A stretch of DNA of 6,049 nt from Treponema sp. GTDB taxonomy: Bacteria > Spirochaetota > Spirochaetia > Treponematales > Breznakiellaceae. The position numbers and the translations under genes were made by a program. Below, in pieces: positions 1 to 4,867 of this stretch. Position 1 is the stretch's first letter, and each line of letters opens with the position of its first letter. The notes beneath the pieces are model-generated. The model worked only from the letters and a program-made list of their open reading frames with translations. It ran no database searches and had not been told where the DNA came from. The stretch covers positions 1 through 6,049 of the forward strand of contig JAISTO010000023.1 of assembly GCA_031272575.1 (NCBI GenBank), written 5' to 3'.

Positions 1-60
1 ACACGAATTTACGCGAATATTACTCTTAATAAAATTCGCGTTCATTAGCATAATTCGCGG
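1..60. repeat. AT-rich block of degenerate ACGCGAATT / AATTCGCG repeats
   Basis: The motif CGCGAAT or its complement occurs three times: ACGCGAAT at 11-18, ATTCGCGT at 34-41 and ATTCGCGG at 53-60. A related CACGAATTT lies at 2-10. The copies at 11-18 and 34-41 are inverted (8-bp arms, 15-base loop). Those at 34-41 and 53-60 are direct, 19 bases apart. The segment is far more AT-rich than the genes. A similar ACGCGAATTCACGA stretch lies at 4802-4815 in the ABC operon promoter. I infer an intergenic degenerate repeat continuing to the left of the window. No gene is visible. From 61 to 165 I see only a weak stem-loop (93-99 with 113-119, GGCTAAA/TTTAGCC). Confidence 0.5.
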
Positions 61-165
61 TTAAATTCTTAAAATCCTGTTTCTTCAGAGTGGGCTAAAG
101 ATATGGGACAAGTTTAGCCTGGGGAGGGTAGGGAGCACTGTCAACAAGTTAAGGAAAGAGCCAAC

Positions 166-282
166 CGTCATTCCGCGGCTTGGAAACGGGACCGAGCGGC
201 GCAAGCGCCGAACCGTTCGTAGAACGGCATGCGCGTTGAACGCGCCGCGTTCAACGCGCCCCCCTCTCCATCGCGGAATCTC
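166..282. repeat. GC-rich multi-hairpin repeat-like element
   Basis: The outer boundary is an 8-bp inverted repeat, ATTCCGCG (170-177) and CGCGGAAT (272-279). Inside are three consecutive perfect stems: CGGCGC/GCGCCG (197-202 with 205-210), CCGTTC/GAACGG (213-218 with 222-227) and GCGCGTTGAACG/CGTTCAACGCGC (231-242 with 248-259). The outer GTCATTCC...GGAATC style recalls widespread intergenic palindromic repeats, such as the ATTCC...GGAAT ends of neisserial dRS3; that comparison is inference. The element lies directly downstream of the point where the PIN toxin gene loses homology, so it may mark an insertion or recombination endpoint. It could alternatively act as an RNA structure in a read-through transcript. 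The hairpins are certain; the mobile-repeat identity is not. Confidence 0.55.
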
Positions 283-330
283 TACCAAAATGGCCCGTTT
301 GAGGAGTAGATTGCGTAGTTCGGTTAAAGC

Positions 331-573
331 GGATTTCATCGCCTGTTACCGCGGCCGCGTCGGCCCATTGCAGAAGACCTTCAACCGCCCGCAACGCGGC
401 GTTTTTGTCCCGCGCCTTGCGGACAATGTAGTAGATGTCCGTGAAGGCGGAAGCGGACACAAAGAGTTCTATGCCCCCTGGGACAAGGCCAGTATTTTGA
501 GCGCCGCCTCATAAAAGGGCTGCCGCTTCAAGAGCACGTCCAATGGCACATTGCTGTCCACAAGGAGTCTCAT
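331..573 (-). pseudogene. PIN-domain (VapC-like) toxin remnant, frameshifted and C-terminally truncated
   Basis: The ATG at 573-571 overlaps the antitoxin stop (ATGA), a typical toxin-antitoxin junction. The N-terminus begins MRLLVDSNVPLDVLLKRQPF, matching the first PIN strand with its metal-binding Asp (D6). The frame stops at TAG 471-469 after 34 codons. Homology resumes one base out of register as ELFVSASAFTDIYYIVRKAR and runs to VTGDEI near 332. Restoring one G to the five-G run (474-478) would join both halves into about 82 residues. PIN toxins are usually about 130-140 residues. The C-terminal half with the remaining acidic residues and a TRN/DF-type motif is absent; after GDEI the sequence becomes unrelated and then enters the hairpin element. 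An active ribonuclease is therefore unlikely. A sequencing error could explain the single-base shift but not the missing end. Confidence 0.75.
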
Positions 574-839
574 AGCCCGTAGCGTTCCCCAAGCCGCATA
601 TCGCGGATGTCTTTCATCGTGATGTCACCGGGAAGGGCCGCCCCCTCGAGGATGCCGGCAAGGGACTGTAACGCGCTGTCGTGCGCCCATTCCGCTATCC
701 GGGCCTTTGAAAACCGGGGCGCCTGTGCCGCAGGCTTTTCTTTGGTATAGGTGAGAACTACCACCTGATTCCGTGCCAGAGCGACAGGCTTTACCGGCAC
801 AAACGCCCTGCCGTCGTAGATTGCTTTCAACGCTTGCAT
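570..839 (-). CDS. AF2212/DUF104-like antitoxin of the PIN toxin pair
   Basis: This 89-residue protein should bind and neutralise the PIN toxin encoded immediately downstream. It opens with MQALKAIYDGRAFVPVKPVA followed by a hydrophobic strand (residues 24-31, NQVVVLTY), the small beta-type fold start of AF2212-like antitoxins. A variable linker rich in Ala, Lys and Arg follows (33-60). The tail LPGDITMKDIRDMRLGERYG (69-88) is a charged helix of the kind that contacts the toxin. The TGA stop overlaps the toxin ATG by four bases, so the two were translationally coupled. The frame looks intact, but its partner is broken, leaving a solitary antitoxin. It may still cross-neutralise a related toxin elsewhere or may be decaying. 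Family assignment comes from pattern recognition; the exact Pfam family is uncertain. Confidence 0.75.
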   Translation of the reverse strand: MQALKAIYDGRAFVPVKPVALARNQVVVLTYTKEKPAAQAPRFSKARIAEWAHDSALQSLAGILEGAALPGDITMKDIRDMRLGERYGL

Positions 840-845
840 ATTCCC

Positions 846-875
846 ACTCTACCACACCCCCGCCCCAAAACACAA
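846..875 (-). promoter_or_regulatory. weak candidate promoter for the DUF104-like antitoxin
   Basis: On the minus strand a TAGAGT -10-like box (851-846) lies exactly six bases before the ATG at 839. A poor TTGTGT -35-like box (875-870) sits 18 bases upstream of it. Transcription from this -10 would begin at or within a base or two of the ATG, giving a near-leaderless message. A purine-rich GTGGGA just before the ATG could instead act as a weak ribosome binding site on a longer read-through transcript from the upstream toxin-antitoxin operon. Confidence 0.3.
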
Positions 876-905
876 GCCCCCGGACCTGCGCCCTGGGGCA
901 TCCGT

Positions 906-934
906 AAAAGGGCGCCCCCTCGCGGAAAGCGCCC
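906..934 (-). terminator. candidate intrinsic terminator downstream of the YoeB-like toxin
   Basis: On the minus strand GGGCGC (934-929) and GCGCCC (915-910) form a GC-only stem, followed at once by TTTT (909-906). The 13-base loop could add a few G-T pairs. It lies about 70 bases past the toxin stop and before the next gene, where a terminator would be expected. The U tract is short, so efficiency is doubtful. The rest of 840-1002 is GC-rich sequence with no supported gene. Confidence 0.35.
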
Positions 935-1002
935 CATCGCTGTGGTGACGAGCCCCGGCCCGGCAGCACCGGACCGCCCGCGCTCCCCGCCTTCGCCGCC
1001 TC

Positions 1003-1257
1003 TTACTCGTAATGTGTCCACATTCTGATTACGCGGACAATACCTTCGCTGGCGAACACACGGTAGACGAGCCTGTGTTGTATATTTCGCCGGGAATAGG
1101 TGTCGGGGAGACCTTGCAATTTTTCGCAATGGGGTGGGTTTTGATACGGGTTTGATTTGATGATGTTCAGCAATTCAAGCGCCCTGGGTTTCAGGCCCGC
1201 GAGCTCAATGAGAAGCGCGTCCTTTTGGGCCTGCCGTGTGAACTCAAGCCTATACAT
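1003..1257 (-). CDS. yoeB: YoeB/Txe-family toxin (ribosome-dependent mRNA interferase)
   Basis: YoeB toxins are RelE-fold RNases that cleave mRNA in the ribosomal A site. The start MYRLEFTRQAQKDA at 1257 gives 84 residues, the same length as E. coli YoeB, and overlaps the end of the antitoxin frame by eight bases. A start nine codons upstream is possible but would lie inside the antitoxin frame. Equivalents of the YoeB catalytic residues Glu46, Arg65 and His83 are visible as E45 (CEKLQ), R62 (HRLVY) and H82 (MWTHYE). The SRR motif is at 55-57. Between SRR and HRLVY there are three residues (NIQ) where E. coli YoeB has four (ITEE), suggesting loss of one codon beside the active site. The frame is otherwise complete, although its antitoxin is broken. 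Activity is uncertain: the short loop may have inactivated it, or the split antitoxin may still work. Confidence 0.8.
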   Translation of the reverse strand: MYRLEFTRQAQKDALLIELAGLKPRALELLNIIKSNPYQNPPHCEKLQGLPDTYSRRNIQHRLVYRVFASEGIVRVIRMWTHYE

Positions 1258-1473
1258 TAGGCCACACTTCTTCCAGAGGGACACATTCAGAGTGCGGCGC
1301 CTCGGCGCCCTCCCGAATCGAGTCCATCATATGGAACTCAAATACTCGGTATCGCTCTGCTTTTCAATCTTATACCACTGAAACATAAAAAAATCACGGA
1401 CAGCGGCAAGTGACTCCTCCGGCAAAGCGTCAATATCCCGTTTGAGAGACTCACGGACAGCAGCAACAGCCAT
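1250..1473 (-). pseudogene. antitoxin of the YoeB-like toxin, split by an internal frameshift
   Basis: The ATG at 1473 is preceded by a good ribosome binding site, AAGGAG (1484-1479), five bases away. The first frame starts MAVAAVRESLKRDIDALPEE and reads 48 residues to DTEYLSSI, then hits TGA at 1329-1327. A second frame picks up at two ATG codons (1330-1328 and 1327-1325), starts MMDSIREGAEAPHSECVPLE and reads 26 residues ending EVWPNV, stopping at TAG 1252-1250 inside the toxin start. Related antitoxins, as I remember them, carry a short PG linker between SSI and M, so a 7-base loss is the simplest explanation. The product does not look like the Phd/YefM partner of E. coli YoeB. It appears to be a small helical antitoxin of another type, which I cannot name firmly. 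TGA and ATG overlap, so re-initiation could produce a two-piece antitoxin; sequencing error is an alternative. Confidence 0.7.
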
Positions 1474-1490
1474 AGCAACTCCTTATTTGT

Positions 1491-1519
1491 AATCTATAGC
1501 ACTGATAAAAGAGTGTCAA
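1491..1519 (-). promoter_or_regulatory. sigma-70-type promoter of the YoeB toxin-antitoxin operon
   Basis: On the minus strand a perfect TTGACA -35 box (1519-1514) precedes overlapping -10 candidates: TAGATT (1496-1491) with 17-bp spacing, or TATAGA (1498-1493) with a TG extension and 15-bp spacing. Both fit a start about 10-20 bases before the AAGGAG ribosome binding site of the antitoxin gene. The promoter begins only 19 bases past the stop of the MalG-like permease gene. I see no clear terminator there (GCCCCCAGGGGC lacks a U tract), so read-through from the ABC operon is possible. Confidence 0.65.
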
Positions 1520-1538
1520 GCCCCTGGGGGCGCGGGCA

Positions 1539-2375
1539 CTACTCCTTCACACTCGAGAACATCACCGACTCGATGATCCACTTCTGGAAGATGCCGTAGA
1601 TCACCAGCACCGGCGCGAGCAGGATAACGGAGCCGGCCATCATGCGGGGGACGTGGGTGTTGATCGCGTACTGCGCGTTGAACCGGGCGATCATCACGGT
1701 GACGGGCTGCCAGATCTCGCTTTTGACGAAGATGGTCGGCGCGAGGTAGTCGTTCCAGGCGCCGATGAACCAGAGCACCCCGTGGGCCGCCAGCGCGGGG
1801 CCGACCATGTTCAGGATGATCCGGCTGTAGATTTGAAAGTAGTTGCAGCCGTCCAGTTTGGCGGCCTCGATCAGCGAGTCGGGGATGCCGGCCATGTACT
1901 GCTTAAGGAAAAAGATCATCAGCACGTTGCCGGTGAGTTTGGGGAGGATAAGGGGCCAGGGGCTCATCAGTATGCCCATGCCGCTGAAGAGCACGAACTG
2001 CGGAATCATGATCGCGGGGAAGGGGATCATGATCATCGAGAGCAGGAGCAGGAAGACCACGCCGCGGCCCCGGAACCGTATCTTCGCCAGCGCGAAGGCC
2101 GCGGCGACCGAGACGAGCGAGCCGACAAGCACCGGCGGTATCGAGTAGAGGAGCGTGTTCAGGAAGCCCCGCAGCAGGGGGATCTCTTTCCAGATCTGCG
2201 CGTAACTGGAAAAGTCCCACACCTTCGGCAGGAGCCCGGAAAGGTAGATGTGCATCTTCGGCTTCATCGAGGTGAAGATCATCCAAATGAACGGATAGAG
2301 CATGATCACCGAACCCGCGGCCAGAAACACGAACACGACCGCGTCCGCGGCGCGCTTCGAGGTCTTCATTTTCAT
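1539..2375 (-). CDS. ABC carbohydrate importer, MalG/UgpE-like permease
   Basis: This 278-residue inner-membrane protein forms one half of the transport channel with the MalF-like permease upstream. Six membrane segments are apparent at about 11-35, 74-98, 106-130, 138-160, 186-207 and 247-265, the usual pattern and length for MalG-type permeases. The cytoplasmic EAA loop, which docks the ATPase, is EAAKLDGCNYFQIYSRIILN (170-189) with the invariant Gly at 176; the usual LP that closes the motif reads LN here. The C-terminal WNDYLAPTIF (207-216) is also typical of the family. The ATG overlaps the stop of the upstream permease (ATGA), so translation is coupled, and GGGAGG in the upstream frame can serve as its ribosome binding site. 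A second ATG two codons in is an alternative start. It is the last gene of the operon, and no ATPase follows. The substrate cannot be told from sequence. Confidence 0.92.
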   Translation of the reverse strand: MKMKTSKRAADAVVFVFLAAGSVIMLYPFIWMIFTSMKPKMHIYLSGLLPKVWDFSSYAQIWKEIPLLRGFLNTLLYSIPPVLVGSLVSVAAAFALAKIRFRGRGVVFLLLLSMIMIPFPAIMIPQFVLFSGMGILMSPWPLILPKLTGNVLMIFFLKQYMAGIPDSLIEAAKLDGCNYFQIYSRIILNMVGPALAAHGVLWFIGAWNDYLAPTIFVKSEIWQPVTVMIARFNAQYAINTHVPRMMAGSVILLAPVLVIYGIFQKWIIESVMFSSVKE

Positions 2376-3271
2376 TTTTTGGCCTCCCCCCGGCTGTTGA
2401 GGTACAGTTGCAGCGCGGTCACCGCGAAGACAATAAGGCTCAGGATCATGGCGATGGCAGAGCCGTAGCCCGCGCGCGAGTTGCGGAAGGTGTGGTCGTA
2501 CAGGTAGATCACGGTGCTGAAGGTGCTGTTCCCCGGGCCGTTCCCGGTGAAGATAAGCCGGGGCTCCACGTAAATCTGCGCCCCGCCGATAATGCTCGTA
2601 ACGATCATGTAAAAGGTGACCGGCGCCAGCAGCGGCAGGGTAATAGTGCGAAAGATGCGCAGAGGGCTTGCGCCGTCTATGCGCGCGGCCTCATAGTACG
2701 TGCGGGAGATGCCCTGCATACCCGCGATGTACAGGATGACAGAGCCCCCCAGGCCCTTCCACACGCTCATAATGATGATGACCCATTTGGTGTAGTGCGG
2801 GTCCGAGAGCCACTTGGGGGGCTGTGCCATGCCGAGCGCCCGGAGGTACGTATTGATGACCCCGCCGTCAGTCATAAAGAGACGCTGAAAGATGAAACTC
2901 ACCGCCACCACGCTCGTGATCACCGGCGTGTAGTAGATGACGCGGAAGATCGTCTCCCCGGGCGTGTGCCGGTTCATCAACGCCGCGAGGCAGAGGGACA
3001 GCACTATGCCTATGGGGATACCGATCATATAGTAGAAGGTGTTGGCCAGGCTCTGCCAGAAGAGCGGGTTCCTGAACATATCGAGATAGTTCTTGAACCC
3101 CACCCAGCGGGCCGAGCCTATGGACTGTCCCAGGGGCCAGTTGGTGAAACTGGAGTACAGAGTCATACAAAAGGGAACTATGACAAACAGCAGCATCCCT
3201 AAAAGGGGGATTATGACAAAGGCATAGCCCCACAGGTTGTCGGTCCTCTGTATCCTGCTCGAGTGACGCAT
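2372..3271 (-). CDS. ABC carbohydrate importer, MalF/UgpA-like permease
   Basis: This 299-residue inner-membrane protein pairs with the MalG-like permease. Membrane segments are apparent at about 14-38, 78-100, 110-130, 162-184, 216-238 and 270-292. The family signature FTNWPLG near 42-48 and GFKNYLDMF (58-66) in the first periplasmic loop are typical of UgpA-type sugar permeases, which lack the extra large periplasmic loop of E. coli MalF. The EAA loop YEAARIDGASPLRIFRTITL (193-212) is canonical, with Gly200 and LP at 212-213. The start at 3271 lies four bases after the binding-protein stop, with only a weak AAGG upstream, suggesting coupled translation. Its own stop overlaps the next ATG. 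Its position in a binding protein-permease-permease order is the classic layout of carbohydrate uptake (CUT1) operons, supporting an oligosaccharide, glycoside or glycerol-phosphate type substrate. Confidence 0.93.
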   Translation of the reverse strand: MRHSSRIQRTDNLWGYAFVIIPLLGMLLFVIVPFCMTLYSSFTNWPLGQSIGSARWVGFKNYLDMFRNPLFWQSLANTFYYMIGIPIGIVLSLCLAALMNRHTPGETIFRVIYYTPVITSVVAVSFIFQRLFMTDGGVINTYLRALGMAQPPKWLSDPHYTKWVIIIMSVWKGLGGSVILYIAGMQGISRTYYEAARIDGASPLRIFRTITLPLLAPVTFYMIVTSIIGGAQIYVEPRLIFTGNGPGNSTFSTVIYLYDHTFRNSRAGYGSAIAMILSLIVFAVTALQLYLNSRGEAKK

Positions 3272-3275
3272 CGGT

Positions 3276-4751
3276 TCAGGGCCTTAAGCCCGCTTCGTCC
3301 GCGAAGGACTCGTCCAGCAGGGTCTGGGCTTTGGGCGCTATGCTTTTACAGTAGGCCGAGACGCTGACCGGCGGGTTGCCGTTGTTGATCTTCTCGTAGT
3401 AGGCCCAGACCCCACCGAGCCCCGGCAGGAAGGCGTCACTGTACCAGAGGCTGTTGAAGGTGTAGGTGGTGGGGATGCGGCGCCCGTTCTGCCCCGAGAG
3501 CATATTGACGAAGACCTTGCGGGTCTCGGGGAAGTACACCGGATCGCTTAAGTACTCGCCCTCTGCCATGGCGACGATGTTGGGGACCTGCCCCCCCTGC
3601 TTTGCCAGGAAGCGCTGCACCTCCTCGTCCGCGCAGAGGGCGTACGCCAGTTTCGCGGCCAACTCTTTCTGCGTCGACTGGGTCGATACCGCATAGCCCA
3701 CGGAGTCGACGCGGCCTGCCCACTTGTCCTGGCGCTCCGCGATAGAGAGGCCCTTGTACCGGTCGCTGATGGGCCAGGGGGCGAGGTCGAAGTCGAACCA
3801 GGCCTTGCCCGGGTTCACGGCCTCGTCCTTCTCGATAGCCTCGAACGCGCCCACATCCCAGGTGCCGCAGGGGAAGTACGCGACGCGGCCCGCGAGAAAC
3901 TTGAGGTACCCGGAGGTCTCGTCGGTGGAGGAGCCGGAGCCCCCCTCCTCGACGATCTTCATGAAGCCCTCGTAGCCTTCGATAAAGGCGGGCGAGTCGA
4001 AGAGCGCCTTCGTGTGCGAGGCATCGAGGTAGTCGCCGCCCGCGCCCCAGACAAAGGGCTGCAGGCAGAAGTCCTCCCATAGGTGGGTGCCGTACACTTT
4101 CGTGCTCCCGGCGGTCGCGGGCAGCGTGGGGTCGTCAAACGTGAGCGCCCTGCACAGCGCCGCGAACTCGCTGAAGGTGTAGACCGGCAGGTTGCCCTGC
4201 GCGTCGATTTCCGGCGGGAAGGGGAGTGTGCGGTCCTTTACGAGCGCGTCGATCTGCGCCTTCCGCTTGGCGAGGATGGCCTTGTTCACGGTCATCGACA
4301 CCGCGGAGAAGTCTTTGGGAAGCGCATAGATGCTGCCCGTGCCCAGCGTGTTCGAGGCCGCGTCGTAGCGGTACAGGTCGAGCGAGTCCTTCCAGACAAC
4401 GTCGAGCAGCGCGGTGTCGAGCAGCCCGTCCAGCGCCTCGACCTTGCCGGCCCAGACCCTGCGCTTGATATCCGGTATGCCGAGGTAGAACACATCCGGC
4501 GCGGTGTTGGCCGTAAGCGCGGCCTCCAGTTCGGGCCAGTACTGGTCCCCCGCCACCTGGAAGTCCACGCTGACATTGTTCTCCTGCTCGAACTTTTTCA
4601 GCACCTCGCGGTACATCACCTGTTCGTGCTCCTGCGCGAACACCCCGACCGTGAGCGTGGGCTTCCCGCCCGCGCCCTTCGACTTGTCGCAGCCCCCGAA
4701 GGCCGCGATCACCAAAGCCGCCGCACAAAGCAGCCAAAATGCTTTTTTCAT
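3276..4751 (-). CDS. ABC importer solute-binding lipoprotein (extracellular family 1)
   Basis: This 491-residue protein captures the solute outside the inner membrane and passes it to the permeases. I place the start at 4751 because GGAGGA sits just upstream and the N-terminus is then a normal lipoprotein signal: MKK, a hydrophobic core (residues 4-18) and the lipobox AFGGC with Cys21 as the lipid anchor. An upstream ATG at 4844 would run through the promoter and operator and is rejected. The mature part opens with KPTLTVGVFAQEHE and VLKKFEQENNVSVDFQVAG, the first strand and helix of family 1 binding proteins. LTANTAPDVFYLG, a mid-region Trp/aromatic-rich HLWEDFCLQPFVWGAGGDY and the late VQRFLAKQGGQVPN also fit the family. 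It is longer than the usual 400-450 residues. Aromatic richness favours a sugar ligand, but specificity cannot be read. Confidence 0.92.
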   Translation of the reverse strand: MKKAFWLLCAAALVIAAFGGCDKSKGAGGKPTLTVGVFAQEHEQVMYREVLKKFEQENNVSVDFQVAGDQYWPELEAALTANTAPDVFYLGIPDIKRRVWAGKVEALDGLLDTALLDVVWKDSLDLYRYDAASNTLGTGSIYALPKDFSAVSMTVNKAILAKRKAQIDALVKDRTLPFPPEIDAQGNLPVYTFSEFAALCRALTFDDPTLPATAGSTKVYGTHLWEDFCLQPFVWGAGGDYLDASHTKALFDSPAFIEGYEGFMKIVEEGGSGSSTDETSGYLKFLAGRVAYFPCGTWDVGAFEAIEKDEAVNPGKAWFDFDLAPWPISDRYKGLSIAERQDKWAGRVDSVGYAVSTQSTQKELAAKLAYALCADEEVQRFLAKQGGQVPNIVAMAEGEYLSDPVYFPETRKVFVNMLSGQNGRRIPTTYTFNSLWYSDAFLPGLGGVWAYYEKINNGNPPVSVSAYCKSIAPKAQTLLDESFADEAGLRP

Positions 4752-4770
4752 TTGTTCCTCCAAATACGTT

Positions 4771-4786
4771 GCGTGTACGTACACGC
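4771..4786. promoter_or_regulatory. perfect 16-bp palindrome, probable operator of the ABC operon
   Basis: GCGTGTACGTACACGC is a perfect palindrome with a central CG. It sits just downstream of the -10 box of the ABC promoter, at about +2 to +17 of the predicted transcript and 19 bases before the lipoprotein ATG. A repressor bound here would block initiation or early elongation. The central CG and dyad resemble LacI-family operators in style but do not match the catabolite-repression cre consensus well. The regulator is not encoded in the window. Alternatively, the dyad could form a hairpin at the 5' end of the mRNA. Confidence 0.6.
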
Positions 4787-4794
4787 TATAAGAT

Positions 4795-4823
4795 ATTGTA
4801 AACGCGAATTCACGATATGTCAA
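4795..4823 (-). promoter_or_regulatory. strong sigma-70-type promoter of the ABC importer operon
   Basis: On the minus strand TTGACA (4823-4818) and TACAAT (4800-4795) are separated by exactly 17 bp: a perfect -35 and a five-of-six -10. Transcription should start near 4788, giving a leader of roughly 37 bases that contains the palindrome and the GGAGGA ribosome binding site. The spacer carries ACGCGAATTCACGA, similar to the repeat motifs at the left edge of the window. Confidence 0.8.
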
Positions 4824-4831
4824 GAGGCCCC

Positions 4832-4861
4832 TTGACTCCCCCATGCCTCTTGCGGCATACT
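4832..4861 (+). promoter_or_regulatory. divergent promoter of the AAA-like ATPase gene (probably leaderless)
   Basis: TTGACT (4832-4837) and CATACT (4856-4861) are 18 bp apart. The -10 ends six bases before the ATG at 4868, so the transcript should begin at or next to the start codon. No Shine-Dalgarno-like sequence is visible before the ATG, which fits a leaderless mRNA. The -35 box is only eight bases from the -35 of the opposing ABC promoter, so polymerase binding at the two may interfere. A small inverted repeat ATGCC/GGCAT (4843-4847 with 4854-4858) lies between the boxes. Confidence 0.5.
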
Positions 4862-4867
4862 CTTCGT

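Noticed and set aside
1..60. CRISPR array or phage attachment site in the repeat block
   Set aside because: Motifs are short and degenerate, with irregular spacing and mixed orientation. There are no uniform spacers, cas genes, integrase or tRNA.
85..339. Minus-strand 84-codon frame across the hairpin element
   Set aside because: It is an Arg-rich translation of the palindromic element and its flanks. It does not continue the PIN domain in any frame (no DFED-like or TRN-like motif), and no start signal is seen.
236..514. Plus-strand 92-codon frame
   Set aside because: It is antisense to the PIN relic and extends into the hairpin element. It is Arg-rich and domainless.
834..1028. Plus-strand Pro-rich 64-codon frame in the TA spacer
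   Set aside because: It is composed of Pro/Arg/Gly codons from C-rich DNA, with no ribosome binding site or family resemblance.
1521..1535. CCCCTGGGG dyad as terminator of the ABC operon
   Set aside because: The stem has almost no loop and no T run follows on the minus strand. It also adjoins the TTGACA box of the next operon.
1653..3202. Two plus-strand frames (271 and 264 codons) opposite the permease genes
   Set aside because: Both are highly charged, low-complexity translations antisense to clear membrane-protein genes, with no ribosome binding site or family resemblance.
4083..4835. Long plus-strand reading frame (250 codons) opposite the binding-protein gene
   Set aside because: It is antisense to a well-supported lipoprotein gene, His/Arg/Glu-rich without a recognisable domain, and crosses the promoter region. 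It is a by-product of GC-rich codons.
4752..4844. Upstream start (ATG at 4844) for the binding protein
   Set aside because: It would add 31 residues that destroy the signal peptide and would place the -35, -10, palindrome and GGAGGA inside the coding region.
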